A DNA stretch of 64,000 nt from assembly GCA_900469625.1 (NCBI GenBank), contig UBXV01000002.1:1-64000 (forward strand). Direction: 5' to 3'. Of the stretch, positions 24,551 through 32,787 are shown one piece after another; positions within the stretch are counted from its first letter, which is position 1; every line of letters starts with the position of its first letter. The notes under the pieces are model-generated. The model was not told the origin of the DNA. It ran no database searches and saw only the letters and a list, made by a program, of their open reading frames with translations. The translations under genes and the position numbers were made by a program. This stretch comes from Hyphomicrobiales bacterium (GTDB taxonomy: Bacteria > Pseudomonadota > Alphaproteobacteria > Rhizobiales > Rhizobiaceae).

Positions 24551-25501
24551 ATGAGCGTATCGCCTAGTCCTATCTGCGCAGATCTACCATCGATGAACGA
24601 GGCGCGCTTCTCACGCGCTCAGCTTAGTCTCATCCTCGCAGCGCTGCCCGACCCAGCTTTCATTTTGACGCGCAGCGGACGCTATGCGGCGCTGTTCGGT
24701 GGGGCCGATCACCGCTACTACCACGACGGCAGCAATCTGGTCGGCCAGAACGTCTTTGACGTGCTTGCGCAGGACAAGGCGCAATGGTTCGTCCGCGAGA
24801 TCGGGAAGGCGCTCTCGTCGGGCGCGCTTCACATTGTCGAGTACAGCCTCGCCGGCAGCGATGTCAAAGGCCTGGAAAAGACGGGCCCCGACCACCCGAT
24901 CTGGTTCGAAGGGCGGGTGCAGGCGCTCGACTTTCCGGTCGACGACGAAGACGCCGTCGTCTGGGTCGCCAGCAATATCACCGAAAAGAATGCCATCGAA
25001 CATCAACTGCGCCTTCAAAGCGAGACCGACCCGCTAACCGGGATCTACAACCGGCGAAAGCTGCTCGACGTGCTTGCGGTCGAGTTCGGCCTTTCGGCTG
25101 GCAGCCGCGTTCCAACGTCCCTGCTGATGTTCGACGTCGACAACTTCAAGGCAGCCAATGACGAATTCGGACACTCCGTCGGTGATGAACTGCTGGCGAC
25201 GATTGCCACCGTGTGCCGGCGCGCACTGCGCTCTGGCGACGTTCTGGCGCGTCTCGGCGGCGACGAATTCGTCGTGCTGATGCCCGGAACGACCCGTTTG
25301 GAAGGCGAAGGCATCGCAAACCGGCTCCGCCAGAAGATCACAGCGGAGCTGCGGAGAACCTTGGCGTTTGCCGCGACGATCAGCGGCGGTCTGACTGAAA
25401 TCCTGCATTCGGATACGTCGATTGGTGACGTGCTGCGCCGTGCGGATGATGGCCTTTATCAATCCAAGCGCACGGGCCGCGACCGGATCACCCTGGTGTG
25501 A
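24551..25501 (+). CDS. Diguanylate cyclase with N-terminal PAS-like sensor domain
   Basis: The protein of about 316 residues has a PAS-like domain (about 20-140; LSLILAALPDPAFILTRSGR, then DAVVWVASNITEKNAIEHQL, a typical PAS-to-helix exit). The GGDEF domain (about 145-316) has the catalytic loop RLGGDEF intact at 224-230 and the inhibitory I-site RxxD (RSGD, 217-220) exactly five residues before GGDEF. It should make c-di-GMP from two GTP with product inhibition, and it has no membrane segment. Start codons at 24473 (GTG), 24551 and 24593 are possible. I use 24551; the choice does not affect the domains. c-di-GMP activates the CrdS/BgsA class of glucan synthase found at 51371-53332. Confidence 0.86.
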   Translation: MSVSPSPICADLPSMNEARFSRAQLSLILAALPDPAFILTRSGRYAALFGGADHRYYHDGSNLVGQNVFDVLAQDKAQWFVREIGKALSSGALHIVEYSLAGSDVKGLEKTGPDHPIWFEGRVQALDFPVDDEDAVVWVASNITEKNAIEHQLRLQSETDPLTGIYNRRKLLDVLAVEFGLSAGSRVPTSLLMFDVDNFKAANDEFGHSVGDELLATIATVCRRALRSGDVLARLGGDEFVVLMPGTTRLEGEGIANRLRQKITAELRRTLAFAATISGGLTEILHSDTSIGDVLRRADDGLYQSKRTGRDRITLV

Positions 25502-25678
25502 CGCGACGACCCTTACGGCGGCACCGCGCAATGAGCAGTGTCGCCCGCTCCAGGGATCAGTAAGGCGAACCGGCTCCCGAGCGACCGATGTTTCGCGGTG
25601 CGGGCGTCGGCTCTGCCTGATGGGCTGTTGTGGGGCGGGAGCCGATCCTGCCATGTGCGAGCGTGTGGGGGGGCGTAT

Positions 25679-25990
25679 ATGTGCGAAGCGTGGCAGCGAT
25701 CGTTGATCGAAGAAGACGAGCGCGTGAAAATGGCGGCGACGACAGTTCCAAAGCTGCTCGGGCATCCGGCCATGACTCTCGATCAGGCGTCGCGACTGCA
25801 CGTCAACATCGCCGCTTGCGTCGAACGGCTGGACGCGCTGATCGCCGCACTTGAGTTGAATGGCGTCGATCGGGCCTGGGTGCAGATGGCGACGACGATC
25901 AGAAACCATTGGGCGGCGCTGGCGGAAGACGCAGCCAGGAAAGTCCTCCTCGTCAGCGGCGATACCCTCAAGACGGCGCTGCGGAGCTGA
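25679..25990 (+). CDS. Hypothetical protein
   Basis: The frame of about 103 codons begins with ATG after a run of seven G that can serve as a ribosome binding site. The predicted protein is soluble and mostly helical (LDQASRLHVNIAACVERLDA, then NHWAALAEDAARKVLLVSGD). I recognise no family. Its balanced composition, unlike the Arg/Ser/Pro-rich shadow frames around it, is the main argument that it is real. The region around it has no competing gene. Confidence 0.45.
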   Translation: MCEAWQRSLIEEDERVKMAATTVPKLLGHPAMTLDQASRLHVNIAACVERLDALIAALELNGVDRAWVQMATTIRNHWAALAEDAARKVLLVSGDTLKTALRS

Positions 25991-26189
25991 TCGTTCGCCG
26001 TTCGAACGGATAACATCGGCATTTCCGGCTCTTAATTACTGGCGGCGCGCGGGACACACTCGCGGCTTCAATGGGAAAAGTTGGCATCGGGCTGAATTTT
26101 AAACTTGACTATTATAGGCATGTTTTCAATTTTACGGCCGTCCGCGCAAAGCAATGCGCGTGGACGAACCCGCTCCCGGCCAGGATCCC

Positions 26190-26711
26190 ATGACGACCGA
26201 GACCCAATCCGAAACGCGCGTCGATATCTTTATTGCCCACCGTCCGGCGCTTGTTGCCTATGCGGTGCGCCTGCTCGGGTCCCGTGACGCTGCCGAAGAC
26301 ATCGTCCAGGATGCTTTCGTCCGTTTTCTGCCCTCAAGCACCCGATCGATCACCAAGGGGCAACTCCTTGCCTACCTCTATCGGACCGTGAGGAACCTGT
26401 CGCTCGACGTCTTGCGGCGGCGGAAGATCACTGCGGTCGGTCACCAGGACGATGTCCCATTCTGGTCGGTGCCGGCCGACATCCCGACCCCTGAACAGCA
26501 GACGTTGCTGTGCGATGACGTTCGCCGGATCTCGCAGATCCTCTCCGAACTGCCGGTCGAGGCGCGTATCGCGGTCGAAATGCACCGCTTCGGTGGGTAC
26601 ACGCTCGAGGAAGTGGCATCGCATCTGAACATCTCGACGGCCAGCGCACATCGCTACGTTGCGGCGGCGATGACGAAGATTGCTACGGCGCTTCTGGTCA
26701 ATCCGACCTAA
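26190..26711 (+). CDS. ECF sigma factor, FecI type
   Basis: The 173-aa protein has sigma region 2 (ARLLGSRDAAEDIVQDAFVR pattern at about 25-45, then LLAYLYRTVRNLSLDVLRRR) and region 4 (LPVEARIAVEMHRFGGYTLE, then the HTH VASHLNISTASAHRYVAAAM). The length fits iron-starvation sigma factors of about 170 residues. An earlier in-frame ATG at 26154 is possible; neither start has a strong ribosome binding site. It is followed by fecR and a TonB receptor with an STN domain, the complete cell-surface signalling set. It probably transcribes fecR and the receptor from the twin elements at 26723-26754 and 27827-27858. Confidence 0.87.
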   Translation: MTTETQSETRVDIFIAHRPALVAYAVRLLGSRDAAEDIVQDAFVRFLPSSTRSITKGQLLAYLYRTVRNLSLDVLRRRKITAVGHQDDVPFWSVPADIPTPEQQTLLCDDVRRISQILSELPVEARIAVEMHRFGGYTLEEVASHLNISTASAHRYVAAAMTKIATALLVNPT

Positions 26712-26722
26712 GTCGTTGCGCG

Positions 26723-26754
26723 CTGAAAAAAAACGGCGCGCTAATCGTCTTTGT
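26723..26754 (+). promoter_or_regulatory. Putative FecI-type promoter upstream of fecR
   Basis: The 32-bp segment has CTGA followed by an A tract at the left and TCGTCTTTGT at the right. It shares 23 of 32 positions and identical spacing with 27827-27858 in front of the receptor gene. The G/A-rich -35 and CGTCT-containing -10 resemble iron-starvation sigma promoters. The assignment to this sigma factor is inferred. Confidence 0.6.
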
Positions 26755-26779
26755 CAAAAGAGGGATTGTTCGGGTAGAA

Positions 26780-27799
26780 GTGCCTCGCAAGAGGCCAGAC
26801 CGGCGTAGGAAGTCATTGACCCAAGATCAGGAAATCGCAACCGCTACCCTGGAAGATGCCATGGCCTGGTTTCTGCGGCTGAAGGCTGAACCCAGCTGTC
26901 CCGAGCTTGCCGCTGACTTCGAGCGCTGGTTGCGTCAGTCCGACGACCACCGGCGGGCCTGGCAATACGCGCTGCGCACCTGGCAGCTCATGGGCGAAAC
27001 GGTGCCCGCCTATGAGCATCTGTGGGCCGACGCGCCGCGTGGCAATGTCGTTGCCATCCGCAGGCGGAGCTGGCGTCGCCCGGCCATGGCCGTCGCCGCC
27101 GCGATGGCCGCAACCCTGCTTCTCGTTCTGGCCGGTCCCTCGCTCCTGATCCGCCTTCAGGCGGATCACATCACCGCAGCGGGCCAGAATGCGCGGGTAG
27201 CGCTGGACGATGGAACGGTTATCGAACTGGGTGGCGACAGCGCGATCAAGACCGAGATGACGGCGTCGGGGCGGCACGTCACCCTGCTCTCCGGTGAAGC
27301 GTTCTTCGATGTCGCACACGATGCTGCGCGCCCGTTCACCGTCGAGGCGGGCGGTGTCAGAGTGGTTGTCGTCGGCACGGCCTTCGATATCAGGCTTGCG
27401 CATGAGGAAACCACCGTCGAGCTGGAAAGAGGCGTTGTCCAGGTATCGGTCGGCGAGGCAAGGCGCACGCCGGATTTCAGGCTGCTGCCCGGCGAGATGG
27501 CGGTGGTGAATACGAACGATGGTGGCGTGATCCGCAACACCATCCAGCCGGATCAGGTCGCGGCCTGGCGCAGTGGGCGGATCTTCGTCAAGGACGCCTC
27601 GATCGGCACGGTCGCCGAACAACTCCAGCGCTATCATTCGGCATGGATCGCAGTTCCGGATCGCAAGCTCGCCGGCCTGAAGGTCACCGGCCTCTACGAT
27701 CTCACCGATCCAGACAATGCATTGAAAGCCCTGGTCGAGCCCTACGGTGGTCGCGTCAGGGAGTTTTCAACCTACGGGCGTATTCTTTCGCAATACTGA
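26780..27799 (+). CDS. FecR family anti-sigma factor
   Basis: The 339-aa protein has the FecR N-terminal domain (about 20-75; AMAWFLRLKA, FERWLRQSDDHRRAWQYALR) facing the cytoplasm, a single membrane segment (about 98-118; MAVAAAMAATLLLVLAGPSL) and the periplasmic FecR domain (GQNARVALDDGTVIELGGDS, FTVEAGGVRVVVVGTAFDIR, RGVVQVSV). A C-terminal STN-interacting part follows. It relays the receptor state to the sigma factor. The start is a GTG at 26780 with a weak ribosome binding site. It sits between the sigma gene and the receptor gene and has its own promoter-like element upstream. Confidence 0.88.
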   Translation: MPRKRPDRRRKSLTQDQEIATATLEDAMAWFLRLKAEPSCPELAADFERWLRQSDDHRRAWQYALRTWQLMGETVPAYEHLWADAPRGNVVAIRRRSWRRPAMAVAAAMAATLLLVLAGPSLLIRLQADHITAAGQNARVALDDGTVIELGGDSAIKTEMTASGRHVTLLSGEAFFDVAHDAARPFTVEAGGVRVVVVGTAFDIRLAHEETTVELERGVVQVSVGEARRTPDFRLLPGEMAVVNTNDGGVIRNTIQPDQVAAWRSGRIFVKDASIGTVAEQLQRYHSAWIAVPDRKLAGLKVTGLYDLTDPDNALKALVEPYGGRVREFSTYGRILSQY

Positions 27800-27826
27800 A
27801 AAGCCCGGGAATTATATTCAATATTT

Positions 27827-27858
27827 CTGAGAAAAAATATCGAGACCCTCGTCTTTGT
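27827..27858 (+). promoter_or_regulatory. Putative FecI-type promoter upstream of the TonB receptor
   Basis: This is the second copy of the 32-bp element (CTGA, A tract, 11 nt, TCGTCTTTGT). It lies 48 nt before the receptor start codon, the right place for a promoter. Conservation is confined to the two ends, as expected for -35 and -10 boxes. Confidence 0.62.
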
Positions 27859-27905
27859 TGAAAAGCGCTCGGCAACGGAGTGCTGTTCAAGGAGACGAGA
27901 ATACA

Positions 27906-30220
27906 ATGTGCATATCGCAAGGCCGCAAGGAATTTCGTCGTTTGAAATGGGACAGCGACGGCGGGCGTCCGGCAAGGCGGCTGATGGCAACGACGGCAAT
28001 GACGATCTGCCTCGCATCGACGCTGCCTTGGCCGAGCCCGGCACTGGCGCAGGCCACGGCTTCCAAGGCGAGCGCCGCGCGCAGCTTCAACGTGCCGGCT
28101 CAACCGCTGGCCGACGCGCTCAATCTCTTCGGGCGTCAATCGGGCCTGCAGGTGACGCTGGCCGCGTCCGCCTCGCGCGGGGTCATGTCCAGGGCCGTCG
28201 TCGGCACCTACGCGCCGGAAGAGGCGCTGGCGCGGATGCTTGCGGGGACGGGCATCGACTACCGTATCACCGCCGGCCGCACGGCGGTGATCGGGGCTGC
28301 GGGCGGCGGCGCGGCCGTCACGCCGGCGGACGGCTCCACGTCGCTCGATCCGATATCGGTCTTCGGCGATGCGCTGGGTGTCGGGGAAATCGTCATTGGC
28401 GAGAAGGAGCTCCAACAGCGAAACCCCGCCAACATCGCCGACGTCTTTCGCGGCGAGCCGGGCATCGCGGTCGGCAGCTCGCTGCCGATGTCGCAGAAGG
28501 TCTATGTCCACGGCATCGAAGAGAACAATCTCGCCGTGACCATGGATGGCGGCCGGCAGAACAACAAGGTCTTCCATCACAACGCCACCAACCTGATCGA
28601 TCCGAGCCTGCTCAAGGCCGTGCGCGTCGATGCGGGCATTGCGCCTGCCGATGCGGGGCCTGGCGCGCTCGGCGGCGCCATTGCCTACCAGACCAAGGAT
28701 GCCCGCGACCTGCTCGACGGCGATGGTTATGGCGGCTTCGTCAGCTCCAACTACAATTTCAACAGCAAGACGTTCCAGACCGGCCTTTCCGCCTATGGCA
28801 TGCAAGAAGGGTTCGAATTTCTCGGCTACTTCAACTTCGCCAAGGGTGACGAGTTCAAGTCGGGAACCGGCAGCATCGTCGAAGGCACGCGAACCGACCT
28901 CTTGAGCGGGCTCGGCAAGGTGGCATACGAGTTCGAGAGCGGCGACCGTTTCGAGCTCAGCCATGAGCGTGTCTACGACGACGCTCCCCGGCCGTTCCGC
29001 GCCAATACCGGCTTCATCAGCGGCCGTCCGCCGTGGGAGCCGCGCGTGCGCGACTACACGCTCGACCGGCAGAACACGGTGTTTTCCTACACCGACAGCA
29101 CGCCCGAGGGCTGGTGGGATCCGACCGTGGTTCTGGCTTACAGCTCGACGCGGCTCGAAATCCCGATCTTCCCGCGGCCTGTGGCGCCGAGCACGGTATC
29201 GGTTCCCTATCCCGGTGCCGGCGAGACCGGCAGCTTCAACGGCAAGGTCGAGAACAAGTTCAACTTCGACATCGGCAGCATCACCGCCGGTTTCGACTTC
29301 TACAACGACAAGGCCGAGCTTGAAGATCCATACGATGCCTCGACGGAGCGGGCGCGCAACGTCGGCATCTATGCGCAGCGCGGCTCGAGCCATGGGAGCG
29401 CACGCGTCTATCCTTCGGCGTGCGCGGCGACCAGCAATGGTTTACCGGGACCAGAAACGAGAAGTGGGACAATTCCGGCTTCAGCGGCAACGTCTCGGGC
29501 GAATATGACCTGATCGAGGACCTTTTGATCGCCAAAGCCGGCTATTCCCGTGTCTGGGCCGGTGTGCCGCTGGCCGAAAACTTCATCATGAACCCGAACT
29601 GGAACTACGGAACGGGTCCGGAGCCGGTCACGGCGGACAATTACGCCTTCGGGCTTGTCGCCAAACACGATGGCTTCACGCTCGAAGGCAGTCTCTTCCG
29701 CACCGATATCGACGATGCGCGAACCGCCAAATACGCGGCCGCGAGGGCGACCGAGAACCATGACGTCCGCTCGAAAGGCTTCGAAGTCGGTGCCGGATAT
29801 GAATGGGGCGATGGCTACTTCAAGGTCAAATATGCCAATGTCGACGTGTCGATCGACGGGCAGCCGGCGGACTCCGATACCGGCATCTATCTTGCGGCCC
29901 CTGCCGGCCAGTTCATCACGCTGCTGGCCGCCCACACATTTATGGATTGGGGTGTGACTGTCGGCGGCGACGTGGAGATTGCGCTCGACAATGATGATGT
30001 CGCGGCCGGGACGCCGACGCTCGAAGGCTACAAGGTGTTCAACACCTTCGTCGAGTACCAGCCGCCGAGCCACAGCAATCTGACGCTGCGCGCGGAGATC
30101 AAGAACATCTTCGACGAGACCTATTCGGCGCGCGCCACCTATGGTCAGGAATTTGGCACCGTCACGCCGCTCTATGAGCCCGGCCGTGCCTTCATCCTGA
30201 GTGCAAAGGCGACCTTCTGA
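27906..30220 (+). pseudogene. TonB-dependent outer-membrane receptor with STN domain, frameshifted
   Basis: The intact gene would encode about 771 residues: a signal peptide (ending ALAQA), the STN signalling domain (SFNVPAQPLADALNLFGRQS), a TonB plug (VYVHGIEENNLAVTMDGGRQ, GALGGAIAYQ) and a 22-strand barrel ending FILSAKATF. The reading frame breaks at 29378-29380. Adding one base (G) after the CAG codon at 29376-29378 restores QARLEPWERTRLSFGVRG and joins both parts. So this is one gene with a 1-nt deletion, either natural decay or a sequencing error. Features such as RPFRANTGF suggest the heme/hemoglobin receptor branch, but the ligand is unproven. AAGGAGACGAG precedes the ATG. It depends on the FecI/FecR pair upstream. 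Confidence 0.85.
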
Positions 30221-30250
30221 CAGAACGACAAGACAAGACTGACAAAATAA

Positions 30251-30285
30251 CAGAGGAAGAGGCATCGCCGATGCCTCTTCCTCTG
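30251..30285 (+). terminator. Strong hairpin after the receptor gene
   Basis: A perfect 16-bp stem (30251-30266 with 30270-30285) with a 3-nt loop begins 30 nt after the receptor stop. It is not followed by T residues in the plus direction; on the other strand only TTATTTTG follows. It probably ends the fec-type operon. Confidence 0.7.
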
Positions 30286-30340
30286 GGGCGGGCTGATCGC
30301 CCGGCCGGATGCTCAAAGTGTTCGTACTGAAAAATTCAGA

Positions 30341-30625
30341 TTACAATTTACTGAAATCAATTCTCATTTCTGCCCAGGCATGCTCGAACTTCGATGTCGC
30401 GATCAGCCAGGGCGGCATGGTCCTGGAAGCCGTCAGCCTTGCCAGCAGACGGCCATCGGCGTTTTCCACCGCGACGATAACGCCGCGATAGTCGTCGTCT
30501 TCGGCGATTTCGTCGGCAACCAGACGGCCATGTTCGACCGCCTGGTTATCGCTGGCCAGCAGCGTGCCGATCTTGTCGCGGCTTGTGCTGCCTGCCAGTT
30601 GGATGTGAAAAAGATATCGTTGCAT
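30341..30625 (-). CDS. DUF6894 family small protein
   Basis: The 94-aa protein opens with MQRYLFHIQLAG and continues with an alpha/beta pattern (NQAVEHGRLVADEIAEDDDY, GVIVAVENADGRLLARL) that matches the small DUF6894 family abundant in Rhizobiales and Methylobacteria. No function is known. The start is the ATG of MQRYLF; the frame remains open upstream but loses family similarity. The C-terminal extension (PPWLIATSKFEHAWAEMRID) is somewhat longer than usual. It is single and flanked by intergenic DNA. Confidence 0.8.
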   Translation of the reverse strand: MQRYLFHIQLAGSTSRDKIGTLLASDNQAVEHGRLVADEIAEDDDYRGVIVAVENADGRLLARLTASRTMPPWLIATSKFEHAWAEMRIDFSKL

Positions 30626-30793
30626 GATCTTACTCAAACCCTGCGGCGATTGACGAAAAACCCTCGGGCCGCTGCGAGTGGAGTGTACGTAACATACCTG
30701 TGCTCGCTTTGCGCGTGACGGAGGCGTGACATGCCCGGGCGCGCGATTGAGTTCACCGGGCACGACCCGGCGAAAGGCAGGCTCGATCCGTGC

Positions 30794-31102
30794 TCAGGAT
30801 GAAATCTGGTCGAGGAACACCAGTTGCAACGGACGGGCGAGCAGATCATCCACGGTCGCGGCAAAAGCCTGGAAATGCGGCGTCTGAAAGTGCGCGTCGA
30901 GGGCGGCCCGGCTGGTGAAGGCCTCGCGCATGTAGAAGGTTCCAGGCTCGTCCTTCATCTCGAACAGGACGTAGTCCAGGCAACCGGGCTCGTTGCGGGT
31001 CGGCTCGATCAGGGCCATCAGCCCGTCACGCAGGGCATCGCGTTTACCCGGCCGGGCGGCAAGGATCGCCAGTGAGATCAGCTTTTCGGATGGATGTGTC
31101 AT
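30794..31102 (-). CDS. Antibiotic biosynthesis monooxygenase (ABM/YgiN-like) domain protein
   Basis: The 102-aa single-domain protein has the dimeric ferredoxin-like ABM fold: ISLAILAARPGKRDALRDGL, then EPGCLDYVLFEMKDEPGTFY and REAFTSRAALDAHFQTPHFQ. The His residues in the last segment are typical. Relatives oxidise quinols or cleave heme or aromatic compounds without a cofactor. Beside a quinone-reductase-like gene and an HxlR regulator, a quinol-related role is the likeliest guess. The start is the ATG at 31102; a GTG lies one codon upstream. Confidence 0.83.
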   Translation of the reverse strand: MTHPSEKLISLAILAARPGKRDALRDGLMALIEPTRNEPGCLDYVLFEMKDEPGTFYMREAFTSRAALDAHFQTPHFQAFAATVDDLLARPLQLVFLDQISS

Positions 31103-31308
31103 CACGGTATCTTTCGGTCGACGTGAAATGGGGGAGACGTGAGTGGCATGCCGGCATCGGCCAGAGCCGTGGTCGTTACGACCGCGTCCGTGCCTCGGTT
31201 TTCATTGGAATGCCTCGCAGATGCCGGCCGCTGCCGACCCGGTGGAACGGTGCGGCGGCAGGCTTGGTGGGTGCAGGAGGGGAGGGGGCGGAAGCGCCCC
31301 CTGCCCGT

Positions 31309-32322
31309 CTAGAAGCCTGAAAGGACGATCTTGCCCTTGGCCCTGCCCGATTCGATTAGCGCGTGCGCGCGCTTGAGGTTTTCCGCATTGATCGTCCCGA
31401 AGTCGTCGTTGAGGGTGGACCTGATCTTGCCGGCATCGACCAGCTCCGACACGCTGTTGAGCAAGGCGTGCTGTTTCTCGATGTCTGCCGTCGCAAACAG
31501 CGAGCGGGTGAACATCAGCTCCCAATGGAGCGAGAGGCTCTTGCGCTTGAGCGGCAGAGCATCGAGCTGCTTGGGGTCGTCGATCAGGCCGAAACGGCCC
31601 TGGGGCGCCAACAGCTCGACGATCTCGCCGATATGATCGTCGGTGTTGGTGGTGGAAAAGACGAAGCCGGGCTGGCCAATTGCAAGCGCCTCGATCTGTT
31701 CGGCGAGCGGCTGGCGGTGGTCGATGACATGGTGGGCGCCGAGCGACTTCACCCATTCGACGGTTTCAGGACGTGAGGCGGTCGCGATCACGGTGAGGTC
31801 CGTCAGCGCACGCGCGATCTGGATGGCGATCGAGCCGACGCCGCCGGCGCCACCGATGATGACGATGGCGTTGGCGGCGCCCGGAACCGGCCTGTTGACG
31901 TCAAGCCGATCGAACAGCATTTCCCACGCGGTGATCGATGTCAGCGGCAGGGCCGCCGCGGCGGAAAAATCCAGCGACTTTGGCTTGCTGCCGACGATCC
32001 GCTCGTCGACCAGATGAAATTCGGCGTTGGTGCCCTGGCGGTTGATCGCGCCGGCATAAAAGACCGCGTCGCCCGGTTTGAAGATCGTGGCCTCGGGTCC
32101 AACGGCGCTGACAATGCCGGCGGCATCCCAGCCGAGAACCTTCCACTGTCCGGCTTCGGGCTTTGCGCCACGGCGGATCTTGGTGTCGACCGGGTTGACC
32201 GAGATCGCCTTGACCTCGACGAGAATGTCCCGGCCGGTCGGCTCTGGGCGCGGCAAGTCGACATCGACCAGAGACATCTCGGCTTCGATCGGTTGGGGGA
32301 CCTGGTAGGCTACGGCTCGCAT
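31309..32322 (-). CDS. Zinc-type alcohol dehydrogenase-like protein / quinone reductase (MDR superfamily)
   Basis: The 337-aa protein has the GroES-like N-terminal domain (ILVEVKAISVNPVDTKIRRG, PGDAVFYAGAINRQGTNAEF) and a Rossmann cofactor domain with IGGAGGVGSIAIQIAR (about 155-170). The structural and catalytic zinc ligands of true alcohol dehydrogenases are absent. It therefore belongs to the zinc-independent quinone oxidoreductase/ZDR branch, which reduces quinones or enones with NADPH. GGAG 6 nt before the ATG at 32322 sets the start over ATG 32334. It is transcribed divergently from an HxlR-type regulator with about 100 bp between them. Confidence 0.86.
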   Translation of the reverse strand: MRAVAYQVPQPIEAEMSLVDVDLPRPEPTGRDILVEVKAISVNPVDTKIRRGAKPEAGQWKVLGWDAAGIVSAVGPEATIFKPGDAVFYAGAINRQGTNAEFHLVDERIVGSKPKSLDFSAAAALPLTSITAWEMLFDRLDVNRPVPGAANAIVIIGGAGGVGSIAIQIARALTDLTVIATASRPETVEWVKSLGAHHVIDHRQPLAEQIEALAIGQPGFVFSTTNTDDHIGEIVELLAPQGRFGLIDDPKQLDALPLKRKSLSLHWELMFTRSLFATADIEKQHALLNSVSELVDAGKIRSTLNDDFGTINAENLKRAHALIESGRAKGKIVLSGF

Positions 32323-32357
32323 TGAATTCTCCATCGGTTGAACACAACCAAGATGCG

Positions 32358-32403
32358 CACTATGATAGGATATCGCAAGAACGCACATTTAATGCCCATA
32401 GTG
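32358..32403. promoter_or_regulatory. Inverted repeat in the oxidoreductase/HxlR divergent promoter
   Basis: CACTATG (32358-32364) and CATAGTG (32397-32403) form a perfect 7-bp inverted pair 32 nt apart. Each lies near one of the two divergent start codons. This could be a pair of half-sites for the HxlR regulator, but no known consensus was matched. Confidence 0.4.
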
Positions 32404-32422
32404 TCGAAAAGGATACCATTGG

Positions 32423-32776
32423 ATGGGACGCACGCGCCACGACCGTTTCGATTGCAGCCCGGGATGCGCCGTGGAGGCGACCCTCAGCCTGATCGACGGC
32501 AAGTGGAAGGGCGTGGTGCTCTACCACCTGATGTCCGGCACCCTGCGCTTCAACGAAATCCGCCGGAAACTTCCGAACGTGACGCAGCGCATGCTGACGA
32601 ACCAGTTGCGCGAGCTCGAGGCCGACGGCCTGATCACGCGCACGGTTTTTGCCCAGGTCCCGCCGAGGGTCGACTACGATCTCTCGGAGCGAGGCCGTAC
32701 GCTCGAGCCGGTCATCCTTGCGCTGAAGAACTGGGGCGACGTCAACATGCCCTCTGCCGGCAGTTTTGCCGCCTGA
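32423..32776 (+). CDS. HxlR family transcriptional regulator
   Basis: The 117-aa protein is a winged helix of normal family length. CAVEATLSLIDGKWKGVVLY begins the domain, followed by RFNEIRRKLPNVTQRMLTNQ as the recognition region and RVDYDLSERGRTLEPVI as the wing and dimer helix. Two cysteines stand at positions 11 and 15; position 15 matches the redox cysteine of YodB/HypR-type sensors that respond to quinones or disulfide stress. It is divergent from a quinone-reductase-like gene, which is its probable target. An AAGG sequence precedes the ATG. Confidence 0.87.
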   Translation: MGRTRHDRFDCSPGCAVEATLSLIDGKWKGVVLYHLMSGTLRFNEIRRKLPNVTQRMLTNQLRELEADGLITRTVFAQVPPRVDYDLSERGRTLEPVILALKNWGDVNMPSAGSFAA

Positions 32777-32787
32777 TCATTGCAATC

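Noticed and set aside
24532-24567. Eleven-codon frame with a fair ribosome binding site before the diguanylate cyclase
   Set aside because: Could be a leader peptide, but it is too short, overlaps the likely start of the cyclase and shows no attenuator-like structure.
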